Below, in pieces: positions 1 to 11,000 of a stretch of 64,000 nucleotides of DNA. The notes under the pieces are model-generated. The model saw nothing but the letters and a program-made list of their open reading frames with translations. It was not told the origin of the DNA and searched no databases. Source of the DNA: Scleromitrula shiraiana (lineage: Eukaryota; Ascomycota; Leotiomycetes; Helotiales; Sclerotiniaceae); contig JABELC010000004.1 in assembly GCA_028455995.1 (NCBI GenBank), forward strand, positions 682,001 to 746,000. The letters run 5' to 3'. Every line of letters starts with the position of its first letter. Position 1 is the first letter of the stretch. The translations under genes and the position numbers were made by a program.

Positions 1-673
1 ACCGTATGCTTCAACTAGGAGCGAAGTAGCAAAAATTATCAAAAAGAAATATGCAAACAAGAATTCGAATGATCCGAATGTATTCGGAGTCATAAAAGAT
101 ATAGAATGTGAATGATTGGAATGATAATATAAAAAGTACTATCCTGAGCTGTTGAGTAGTCGCACGAAGAAGATATTTACAACCTTCGGAAAACAAGGCA
201 TCAAGAGTTACTCAATTCTCAAGCATAAACTTGCCCACTCGAAAGGCCAAAAGAGAACACCTCAATTGCTTCTTTCACCTCCTCTATTTCTTATACCACT
301 GAACATCACTAATACAGTTGTTACAAGGCCTAAACTTAAGCATTTCAGAATCTTTTAGATCCGGATTTAGAGAGAGATTACGAAATGTGGTTAGTACCAA
401 AATAATACGACATTAAGTTAGCTTCCTTTCTGCGGTACAAAAGAATACATAGAAATGGCAACGGCGACTCATCTATACTCCGCTGATTTGTAATTCTAGT
501 TCAATATTCCCGTAGGATTTGGACTCAAAAATACGATGAATTTCGTTTTATGGCGTATAAACTGAGGAGCTTGCTCACAAATTTCCGATCATCCATTCAA
601 ATATGATATTCATATTGTTATCTCCAGCATCACAATATAGCAACAAAGTATACCATCTCAAAGATTGCCCATC
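1..673. other. Intergenic, nothing recognised
   Basis: No open frame here looks like a conserved protein, and base composition is ordinary non-coding. The last 100 bases before 674 presumably hold the promoter and 5' leader of the broken oxidoreductase gene. Confidence 0.6.
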
Positions 674-1697
674 ATGTCAGCATCTGAAACCATTCTAATA
701 GGGCAACATTTATTAGCCGCCATCTCTCGAGAAAAGGGCTCGCTTCTGGAAATAACTCATCGCCAAACACCCACTCCAGGCCCCGATGAGCTTCTTATTG
801 AAGTCCATTCTATCGCTCTCAATCTCAGAGATTACCATGTTCGGGACATTGACTTTAACATCGCCTCGTACCCTGCTGTTCATGGGTCCGATATTGCTGG
901 TGTAGCCATCGCTGCAGGCTCAGCCGTGCCCGCAGCAGTTCCCAAAGTTGGCACTCGTGTAACTGCATTTGCACCTTCTTTCTATCGTCAAGGAGATCCT
1001 GATTATGGTGCATTTCAAAAGAAAGTTCTCGTGACGGCTGTGAGTGCGGCCCCATTGCCTGAAAATATAAGTTTCAATGAAGGAGCAATTCTTCCGATGG
1101 CGGTTGGAACTGCGTGGGCTGGTTCTTATACTATTGGGTTGCCATTTGATACTAAGTTCAAGCCGGAGGATAAAAAAGGCATTTTGGTGTGGGGTGGCGG
1201 GAGTAGTGTTGGGAGTACTGTGATACAAGTTGCTAAGTTGTTGGGCTTTGTGGTTGACACTTGGAGCAAGTAAACTGTTCGATTATAAGAATGAAGATGT
1301 GGTGGAGAGTATAGTGAAGGTTGCCAAGGATGATAGTCTTATTATTGATGTAGGATATGTCACTGCTCATGATGGATTGCAACCTTGCCTGGGTGTGCTG
1401 AAAAGCACCAGGGGTGATGGCACAGCCAAGGTGGCATCAGCGAATAGGCCCCCTTCTCAATTATCAACACTAGAAGGTATAGATGCGAAGTTTGTTCACC
1501 CACCAACAGATGCTGCGGAGAGACAACAATTTTCCAAGTTCGTGTTTGGAACATGGTTGAAAGATAAGTTAATGTCAGGCGAATTTGTGCCAAGTCCAAG
1601 CGTCAAGGTGATTGATGAGACACTAGAATCGGTGAATAAAGGGTTGGATGAACTGAAAGGAGGTGTCAGTGGAATAAAGCTTGTGCTGGAAGTTTGA
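674..1697 (+). pseudogene. Broken zinc-type alcohol dehydrogenase / quinone-reductase-like gene
   Basis: Two abutting frames together match one medium-chain dehydrogenase/reductase of the trans-enoyl-reductase-like fungal type. The first (674-1273, ATG at 674) has the GroES-like part, with a motif around LNLRDYHVRD, and the nucleotide-binding motif GGGSSVGSTVIQVAKLLGF. It then reads DTWSK and a TAA at 1271-1273. The second frame resumes at about 1256 with LGASKLFDYK and runs to a normal C terminus at 1697 (GVSGIKLVLEV). Family members normally have about 13-15 residues between these two motifs, and they are missing here. A deletion of roughly 40-45 bp, not a multiple of three, explains both the gap and the frame change. 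No GT-AG intron could restore the missing residues. The catalytic half and the C-terminal half are otherwise well preserved, so the break looks recent. Family is clear; loss of function is inferred. Confidence 0.75.
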
Positions 1698-2544
1698 TGG
1701 ATGTAGCTGTAGGCATTGCTTACTTTGGTGTTTATTCTAACTCGAGGCATTTCAATTGGCAAGGAACTTTTATATATCTAGATTGAATCTAATATAGTTT
1801 TTAAGTACCCCTCTGCGGGAGTTCTGGCAGAGCGGAAAGTATTGCTGGAGTGGTGATAGGAGAGTGAAGTTGCTTGGATATGTCACGAATTTAAATACGA
1901 TGCTTTCATGTGGGTTTTTGACTTCCGATGGGAGCTATTGAATTACTTGTAAGTTCTATACTATTTAGCCTAATTCTTCCAAGCATTTAACCTGTGGTTT
2001 ATTATTTGGCTTTTGTTTGGTAAACAACAAAACTGTGCTCTGGATGTTAGATATCCCGGTTAATTCAGGGGTCCGTAAACTAAAACTAACAACTTTACTC
2101 AATGACCTTAACTCTTTTATTTTTAAGATATTAAAGAGTATCTTTACTATCAACATTAGAAAGTCTATTACACAGTTTCAATTAAACCTAATTGTTAGTT
2201 TGTATGTTACTATAGCTTGGTGTTCGATAACTGTAAAGTGTCTTGTAGAGTTTCTTTGTGTAAGAAAAGCTCCTCATATATCTTCTTGTTTTTCATTGAG
2301 ACAGTAGTACTATAACATTCTAATAGATTCTAGATAGATCCTCAATACTATATAATCTAAAAAGTATTATGATTTGATGAGTCCCATGATAGGTATACAG
2401 TGAAGTAAAGTAAATCACGTAATCGGGGTTTGATTTCCTTACCCCGTCTCCGCAGTCTTCCTTTACTTTTTCTCTTCCTTTTCTCTGTACCTTACAACTG
2501 CAATACCATCTCGAAAAATACAATTACGGTACTCAAGCGTCATC
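1698..2544. other. Intergenic, nothing recognised
   Basis: AT-rich non-coding spacer between two plus-strand genes. It must hold the terminator of the broken oxidoreductase and the promoter of the SET/MYND gene. A pyrimidine-rich stretch precedes the ATG at 2545. Confidence 0.6.
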
Positions 2545-4931
2545 ATGTCTTCTGACTCTCTTCCTTTAGAGAGAAGCTCGATGCCTGATAACATCGATAT
2601 CAATCCTCCTACTCGCAGTGTTAATGGGATTCCAAGTCGTGTAGAGTGCCATGTAAGTATACTTCTTCCTAATAAATACTGGCATCATCGGACATCCAGA
2701 TTCAGACGATTCTTCTCCCTTAGTACAATCAATTGTATTACTAGGAGAGTTGGAAAGCTAATTTGATGTCTGCTTGTCTTTAGATTCCGCTCCAAATTAT
2801 CTCCTCTTCTTTTCACACTGGTATCGGCAATCAAGACGAAGTTCCTACTAACTTAGAAATTATGAGATCTCCTTACAAATTTGGCAATGGCGCGCTACGT
2901 GCAGACTCTGCAGTCAAGTCTGGAGATATCATCTTCAGAATCCCGAAACCCTTGTTGTGTGTTGTAAGTGCGGTCTCTTTCTAATTTGTCTTTCCTACGG
3001 TCGGCATCGGTGGCTTTAGTCAACAGCGCTCAGTATTGTGATGCATGTTTCTCTTCTTAATACAGGCAATTATGCTATAACGTATACTATGATTAGTAGA
3101 CCAAGAGACTCCACTAGCAGCAATCTTTACACTACTGTTGTGGATAACAACCTTCTAACTTGAACTAACTCAACCATTTTTCCATAGGTTGACGATGGAA
3201 TCGAAGCTATAACGAAGACGTGCGATAATTGTTTCACATTTTCTCGAAAAGACGAATTAGGTGTTTGCAATTTAACTCGAAAAGAACAGAATGCACGAAC
3301 GTGGTGCGAGGACAATACTATTGAATTTACTAGCTGCAGTAACTGCCATTTGGTGTATTATTGCAACGAGGTAGGAGCTGATGCATACAACCAGCTCCTT
3401 CTGGGTTGACCAAGCTGACAATCTAATTTCACAGAGATGCCGAACAGAAGCCTGGAACCATCATCACAAATATGAATGTGAGGTTTTGGGCGATATTGGA
3501 CCACCGCCTGAAGATCCTAAATTCCTTGAGGCATGCGCGGTTCGCTATGCTATCCGTCTCATTAAAATTCGTACTGCAGAGAACCCACTAGAGCCGCCCG
3601 TAGAGCTATCCGAAATTCTCTCTTTAGACACGGCAAGAAGCCACCACTTTGAAAGGGACCCGAAGCTTGCTGAGAACTTCCAATTACTGGCCAAGTTCTT
3701 GAAAGAGAATATTGAGACACCTTTGGATACAGATGCTATTTTGCATATTCTTTCTTTTGTAAGTAATTTCTGCCAAAAAAAGAACACTATAGTGATATAC
3801 TAAGCATTGAATCTTAATAGAGTTACTCTCGTGCAACATCCATCTTATTGCCTAAGTTTCGTGGTGTTGGCTTTGACGAATTTCATTTAAGACAACACAC
3901 GTTTGTGGAAGCCGGCCGTAAGTAATCATGAAGCTCGTTCATTCAATGGTCTTGTAGATCATTAACACCAAACTTATGTTTGATCACCAGAGAACTGATA
4001 GTTATCTCACACAGAATGTTTTGACCCCTTCCTTACTCTCTTATCCAATAACTGCGGTGAAAGCAATACGTATTGCTATTTTGACGGTGCCGAAGTTATT
4101 TGTAAGGCATTGACAGATATTGCGTCCGGCGATGAACTCACAATACACCGTTTCCCGGATATCATCACCCCAGATTATCCTACAAGACAAGCGGCCCTTC
4201 GCTATCAAAGGATCAACTGCAGATGCTCCCTTTGTGAACTTGGCTATGTGGGACCTCCTCCTGTTCTTCGAAATCGTATGCTAGAAGTTGACGAGGAACG
4301 TTATCACCGCAAGCGCCTCAGACCAGCGAAATATAATAAGATGCTGGAAACCGATCACAAGGTGGTCAACGATCTACATGATGCTGGATTTGGCTGGGGG
4401 ACAATTGGCATGAGGCAATTGCATGAAAGTCTCTTCGTCATTGAATTAGAACGATTACACCGAAAGACAAGGGTCAAAAACTCTGGAGAGGAGGTCCATA
4501 ATGGTAGTATTGAAGAATCATACCAGTCAACTTTGAAAGTTTTGTTCACAATATACTGCATCATCGACCCTATCAGCATTCCTAGGCCATCCCCAGACAC
4601 TCGCCTAGATACGCTATTTCAAATCATTAATGTTTTGCAGCTTGGCCCAGTTCCTCCTTTTTGGGTCGGCAAAGAAGTTCCTCTGCCATATATATGCTGT
4701 CGTCTACACACTCATTTCATTATGAGCATGGAGAAGTGGAGAGGTGAGAGCTCCAAAATTGTTGAGTTCTATCGTGAGGAAATGGAGGCGATTAGGAGGC
4801 GAAACTCGGATTATGCGGGACTCGGAGAAAAGAATTTAGTTACTGGAGAAAGACTATTCATTTTTTATATGAATCAATTATTGAAGTGGGTCGGGATTGA
4901 GGAGAAGACGCTTGAGGAGCTTTTAGGTTAG
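2545..4931 (+). CDS. SET and MYND domain protein (SMYD-like), six exons
   Basis: Exons 2545-2652, 2784-2963, 3188-3370, 3435-3758, 3821-3917 and 4015-4931 join in frame to about 602 residues; all introns are GT-AG. A split SET domain starts around residue 60 (YKFGNGALRADSAVKSGDII), is interrupted by a MYND-type zinc finger (TCDNC ... CSNCHLVYYCNERC ... HHKYEC), and resumes with NNCGESNTYCYF and LTDIASGDELTIHRF. A post-SET cysteine cluster CRCSLC follows at about 4216-4240. This order is that of SMYD lysine methyltransferases, which act on histones or cytosolic proteins. The usual NHSC motif and the tyrosine after ELTI are both altered (NNC; HRF), so activity is uncertain. The C-terminal 200 residues are a helical extension. 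Stand-alone gene; no operon context. Confidence 0.85.
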
Positions 4932-5667
4932 TAGGATGGGGCTGAAATCTTTCAGATGTGAAGATTCTGGCGAGTTGGCTCTTTGGTGGTGCAGACAAAT
5001 CAATGGATATAAATACAAAAGTGCAAAATGGACTTTATGAGCTTAATCAGAACGTTGGATTCATATGGGATATTTTCCATCTATAATTTGACGTTGGATG
5101 ACATTAGTAAACAAATGATCTAGAACCACTGGACATCGATTTCAATGCCCCTTTATCAACTATCTCATTTGAGACTACATATATACAACACATAATCAGG
5201 CAGCGAAGAATTTAAGATTCTAAATACATGATTCTGTATTGTGCATTGTGCATTGTAGATACTAAATCTGGTACCAAGAAGCTAATGAGATAGATTATGT
5301 AATTTATGACATGATATACAGCCTGGTAATTGCCAGGAGAGGAAGAAGTTCGATCAGATGGTGCAGGAGCAGGATGAGAGAGGCGAGAAACATATGAAAG
5401 AGAGGATTCGAAACCAAAGACCTAGAGGAGAAGGAAGAAATTTACTGCGAGAGATGATCAAATGTAGAGTAAAACTAATGTCTGCTAGAAACCTGTAGAT
5501 AACCACGGGTATGATTCCAAAGAAAGCGAGAGAGATATGGAAGGAAGGCTCCTTGACAGAACTGCAGTTGAAATTTACAAGCTCCGTACTCGAGAAAATA
5601 TAACATATAGTTATCATGTAGATTGGAATACATAACAGTATAACCATTGAACATCTAATTTTCTGAT
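4932..5667. other. Convergent intergenic region
   Basis: Spacer between the 3' ends of the SET/MYND gene (+) and the hydrolase (-). Several short frames exist but none resembles a protein. Presumably both 3' UTRs. Confidence 0.6.
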
Positions 5668-6627
5668 CTAAGAAGAATTCTGTAACTCGTCTAAAACCCA
5701 CTTCACCCCCTCAACCACCAAATCCGGTTCAGTCAACTGAACAAAATGCCCACTCTCACGTGCAAAAACCAATTTCCCCCTCGTAGAAAGTTTCAAATGT
5801 TCCCTCATAAGCCCCTCACTCTTCTTATCCGCGCCCTCAATCAACCTCCTAACATTCGCCCTCTGTTCCTCCGTTCCATTCCCCCTCTCAATACCCACCT
5901 TATAGATGCGACTCCAATCTCTTTCCCTCGAACCACCAATCACATAGACCGGTTTACTCCCCAACAGCGGCTGTTTCTCCGCCAGTTTTTTACTAAGTAA
6001 AATCTGAAAACTAGGTACATATTCCTCCTCATCTTCTTTCTCTCCCTGTAATCTATACTTCTCGGCCGATTCATCACGAATCAACGCATCCCATTCTTCA
6101 GACGTCAGTTTATGCTCTGCGGCAATACCCTTCCCAATATACCCATTCACGCCTTCAGAAATAGCGACCAGATTCTCATCATTCGGATCCAACACCTGCA
6201 ACGCAGTCTCATGATTCGCATCCACAAACACCACTCCAGCGATATGCGGTCCATTCCCCGTAAGAGCAATAAACTCATTTATGAGAACACCAGCCCAAGA
6301 ATGTCCAACAAGGACCATAGGATTTGCAATTGGAGCATTTTTAATCAGAAGAGAAAGTTCCAGGGCAATATTTTCGGCGCTGGGAGTCAGTGGCGAGACC
6401 TCTGAGTTGCGGTAGCCGGAGCGATCGTAGTTGTAGCTGCGGACAGAGGGAGGGAGTAGTCTAATTACAGCGGCCCAGTTGAGACTGCTGCATGCGACGC
6501 CGGAGATGAATAGGACGACGGGATCTTGAGTGCTTTTGGGCTCTGGGCCGTGGGTATAGAGGGCGAGGGAGTGGGTGTCGATTTTGACGAGGGTGGGGGC
6601 TATATTTGGGATTGATGGGGAGGACAT
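5668..6627 (-). CDS. Alpha/beta-hydrolase fold protein, 319 aa
   Basis: Intronless. The fold signature is clear: a beta strand with oxyanion region PVVLFISGVACSSLNW (about 36-51), the DRSGYRNSE loop (68-76), a nucleophile elbow GHSWAG with Ser about 110, a probable acid Asp about 136 (VVFVDANHE), and a C-terminal ESGHFVQLTEPDLV with the catalytic His about 294. All three triad members are present, so the enzyme should be active as an esterase, lipase or epoxide-hydrolase-like protein. No signal peptide, so likely cytosolic. Substrate cannot be deduced. The start at 6627 is the first ATG before the conserved region, and the C terminus ends soon after the His, as usual in the family. Confidence 0.85.
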   Translation of the reverse strand: MSSPSIPNIAPTLVKIDTHSLALYTHGPEPKSTQDPVVLFISGVACSSLNWAAVIRLLPPSVRSYNYDRSGYRNSEVSPLTPSAENIALELSLLIKNAPIANPMVLVGHSWAGVLINEFIALTGNGPHIAGVVFVDANHETALQVLDPNDENLVAISEGVNGYIGKGIAAEHKLTSEEWDALIRDESAEKYRLQGEKEDEEEYVPSFQILLSKKLAEKQPLLGSKPVYVIGGSRERDWSRIYKVGIERGNGTEEQRANVRRLIEGADKKSEGLMREHLKLSTRGKLVFARESGHFVQLTEPDLVVEGVKWVLDELQNSS

Positions 6628-8027
6628 TTTTGGGATTATGGGGTTTTGGTGCTTATAGGATTCTAATGAAGATTTTGTGTTATATCATATCTATCTGAGA
6701 TTTATATATGTGGCTCCACGCATGAAAGAGGAAATTTTCGCGCAAGAATGCTTTGATAGCACGTCACTAACACACGTTGTGGACGGCTTAACAATTGACT
6801 CATACGGCGATGTATGCGTTAGTGAAAGTTTACAGATCTATCGGACTTAATCGACAGTGGGGCTCACTCGTAGTATATAGCTACAATGATGGGTTATGAT
6901 TTCTTTCTCTTTCGATCTCTCACTACTTCTTTAACATATAAATAACGATGCCATCTGTGTGTGGCAAGAATTAAACATATAAATGGTCTCAATCACATCC
7001 CATAACATTTGAAGTATGAGCAACAGTAGATTTCTACCCCTGATTCTGATTCTGATTCTGATTCTATTCTACAATGCATCACCCCCACAAAATCACCACA
7101 TATCAAAGCACCACAAAAGTGAAAAAATAAAAAGAAGAGAAGAAAAAGTATCCCGCTCACTTGGTATCATGTTTCCAGTCCATCCATCCATCCATCCATT
7201 CCCATCAGACAAACAAACAACCAACCAACCAACCGAAAATCGATTCCTCCCATATCATACCATGAAATGCCATGAAATATCCATATATCCATCCCATATA
7301 TCCATTCAGATCCACAAGTTCTTCCATCCATCGTTCCATATACACACTACCAGGTAGTGGAAGCTTGATACTCTCATTCCATGGAATACCATCAATCCAC
7401 CCACCCAAACTAATCCATTTCAGCAGAATGTCCCATATAACATTAACTTCCAAATGTCAGACTCAATCAAGAAAAAGAACAAATAAAGCTCAATGCAAAA
7501 TCAAAGAAAATCAAACCATGAGGAAGCAGCGCCATATATCGCAAGCAATGCCATATCCATGCAATTGCATGATCAAAGATGTGCCAAAACAAAACAAGGA
7601 ATCTCATGTTCTTTCTCTCTCTGTATCTTCTCTTCTCTCTGTATTTCTCTCCACCTCTTGCTTTGTACAAAAAATATGTTCAACCAACAAACCCATATTA
7701 TTTCTCCACTCAAGCATATATATAAACCAAATCTTCCTTCATTTATGTGATGTTGAATCAGGAATTCTTCCCTCTGTTCTGTTCTCTTCTTTTCTTCAAT
7801 CGAGAATCCAGTATTCTGTATGCTGTTCTTCGATCTTTGATGTCTGTATGGCTGTCTACTCCTTCGTTGTTGTATTTATATACTTTTCAACGGGTATTGT
7901 ATATCCACCACACTATGAATGATATCTTCTTTGTTTCTTTCTTTCTTTGAGTGTTATATCTTTCTTCAACCTCAAGGTAATTCGCGACCACTACCATCAG
8001 CCATCAATCACCCACCCATTTAATTAC
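6628..8027. other. Intergenic, pyrimidine-rich with CCAT/ACCA repeats
   Basis: Divided between the hydrolase promoter (from 6628) and the 3' flank of the histidine kinase gene (up to 8027). Contains short CATC/CCAT runs (about 7182-7200, 7270-7345), CAAC repeats (about 7210-7236) and CT-rich tracts (about 7610-7660, 7750-7800). Open frames across it are products of these repeats. Confidence 0.6.
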
Positions 8028-11000
8028 TCAAGCCTTGGGCAAGCTCTTCGGTGATAACTCTTCATTATTACCATTTGTAATACCATTGGAAATACCGTTA
8101 TCCATCGATAGATCCTCGCTACTTGACTTTCCTCTAAATGCCAGATCCGATTTCAACACATCATTCAAAGAATTATCCGCCTTAGGAGTGGTAGGATCAG
8201 AATCATTACGTGTTGGCGTAGCCATGTTACCATTAACATCAGATAGGGATAATAAAGGTGGCGATTCCCGAGATGCATTCGCGGATGCTGTAGGCGTGTC
8301 ATCATCGTTTGGTTGATCTGAACTTGGGGGAGGTAATGGTATCGATTGGGGTTTATTTGCTCCGTTTAGCACATTGTTAGCTACTTGTTTCGCGTCCGCT
8401 TTAATGTTTGGGAGTGACAACGGAGACTATAGTTCAACTATTAGCATGTGAAAACTTGTGTCATCATGGAAGCAAAAGCTTACTTGTTGAAGATATTGAT
8501 CTAATTTTTTCTTCAAAATACCAGATCGCACCGGTTTAGCGAGATAATCATTCATACCCGAAGCCAAACACTTTTCCCTATCTCCCTGAATAGCTGATGC
8601 TGTCATAGCTATGACCAGAATGCCGCGTACAGCCTCGATAGGATCTTTACGTAAGAGTTTCGTCGCCTCGTATCCATCCAGAACTGGCATTTGTACATCC
8701 ATAAGTATGATATGATATGGATTTCCTTCACGAGCCTTTTGTCGCAAACCCTCTACAGCTGCTAATCCATTGTCGTAAGCATCAACAAACTTGAACCCCA
8801 GTTTATCCATGAATTGAATGGCAATCTTTTGGTTGATTGGATTATCCTCAGCGATGCATATCCGCAACTGATCCCGCTTTACATGAGAAAAGTCGGTGAA
8901 CTCTGAGTCAGTCACCAACTGTTCTCCCTGGGGCTCTACAAACTTAGCCATAGGATCGCTTTGGGGCTGATTTTCAACGTCTTCAGTAGAGGCATAGGCA
9001 TCGGCTTTATTGAAAGTCACACAGAACCAGACGGTTGTACCTTGGTTTTCAACACTCTCGAGTTCTATTTGACCACCCATCATAGATTCGATGAGTGACT
9101 TGCAGATACTGAGCCCTAATCCAGACCCACCATAGCGACGTGCCGTAGAGTTGTCCGCTTGAGAAAAGGGTTTAAATAACTTGAGCACCTGTTTTTGCGG
9201 TATTCCAATCCCAGTATCCTTGACCCAGAACGTCAATTTTACTGCATCCTTAGTCTCCCAATCCGTCTTAGCACCGATAGTAATAGAGCCATTCTCCGTA
9301 AACTTTAGACTGTTCCCAATAAGATTACCGAGAACTTGGTGGAGTCTAACCGGATCGCCGTAGATCAGAGATTGGGGAAGATTTATATCTTGAACAATCG
9401 ACACATTTCGTGAACTTCTCTTGTCTCGATTGCTGTATGAAACAGAACGTACCACTTCCCGTATCATTTCATCAGCATTGAATGGCACAATGAAAAGCTT
9501 CATCTTGTCTGCCTCCATCCTAGAGAAGTCCAATATATCATTAATAACGGTGAGTAACAGATCGGCTGAGACACGAATGGAATCGGCCATCTCCGCCTGC
9601 TCTTTACGGAGGTCACTATCCCGTAGAAGTTCGGAATTGCCGATCACACCGTTCAGCGGCGTTCGAAGTTCATGTGATACGTTGGCTAGGAAAATAGATT
9701 TGGCCTTTGCAGCTTCTTCGGCCAGTTTGACATTCCGAAGTGCTTCGGCTTTTGCTGTATTGGCTTTCGTTTCCGACTCTAACGCTTTGGCTAATGCTCT
9801 TCTTTGAACATCTACCATGGAATTGTTGAAAGCCGATACCTTTTCAACCTCCTTTAACGTCAAAGCATTCGAATAACTGATGCCTATTTGATTGACAAGC
9901 AATTGCAAGACAGTAAGGTTCCTATCAGTGAAAGCATTTGGTTGCCCTTCCAGATAAAGAACACCGAGAAGAGGTTTTGCACCATGACAGATCGGTATGG
10001 CAATGACGGCTTTTCCCAAAGGGTTTCGAGCAGACCATGCAGGGTTGACGTTGCTAAATCTTTCATCATTGATCATATTGGGTAGGAAAACCGTCTCACG
10101 GAACCTGGTACAGTATAGAATAACGCCTTCCGCAACCAACGCAGTCTCGGATAGAGGTATTCCGGGTATATGAGCTATAGCCCCCTTCTCAGGATCACCA
10201 CTAGCGGCAATACTCCAGCCGATGGGATCATCTTCTTCAACCACAATTGCAGCAAGTGATGCCAACCCACCACAATTCTGCAAGATAATCTCGCACATCG
10301 TCTTGAGTAATTGATCGACCTGTAGCACACTAGAAATAACCTGAGAACTTTCCAGTATAGATGTCAAATCGAGCATATCTAATGCCGGGAGTCCAGAACC
10401 TGCATCTGGCCTTGCCGAACCTCCTTGCCACGCGCCAATCCTGTCACCTTTAGTTTCAGTGATATCAGCATGAGTTTGTTGACGCTCATCATTTTCATCA
10501 CCCTCAAGGGTCTGGTACTGAACCTCTGCGGAATCGCCAGCAAAATCTGTCTGGGTACTAGTTTCCGTCGTTCGAAGATTGCGAGTCGGCCCTTGTAGAA
10601 GAAGACTATGCTCTGTTTCAATATACTTCGCAACACCCCCAGCGCCAAATTGCCGGTAGAGCATTATGGCTTCTCTTAAAGCTGCTTTGGCTGGTCTCCG
10701 AGATCCGGTACGTAAGAAGAAACCCGCAAGAAGAGAATTACCAAGGGCTTCCTCAAAGGTGAAGTCATGTGCCGCTGCATGGTCGAGAGCCTCGTCGTAG
10801 TGTTTCAATGCGCGGCCATGGTCGTTCTCCATTTCGGCAATTTGAGCCTCTAATAGTTTTGTCCAGGCAAGATAGTTGACATCGGTGACAGTTTGCCAAT
10901 CCTCAATCTTCTTTTTGAAATACGAAACCTTGTTTTTGACTGCCTGAGATTCGTTGCCAAGATCTGATTCGCCAGTTCCATCAAGGTTTTTGGTCACAGT

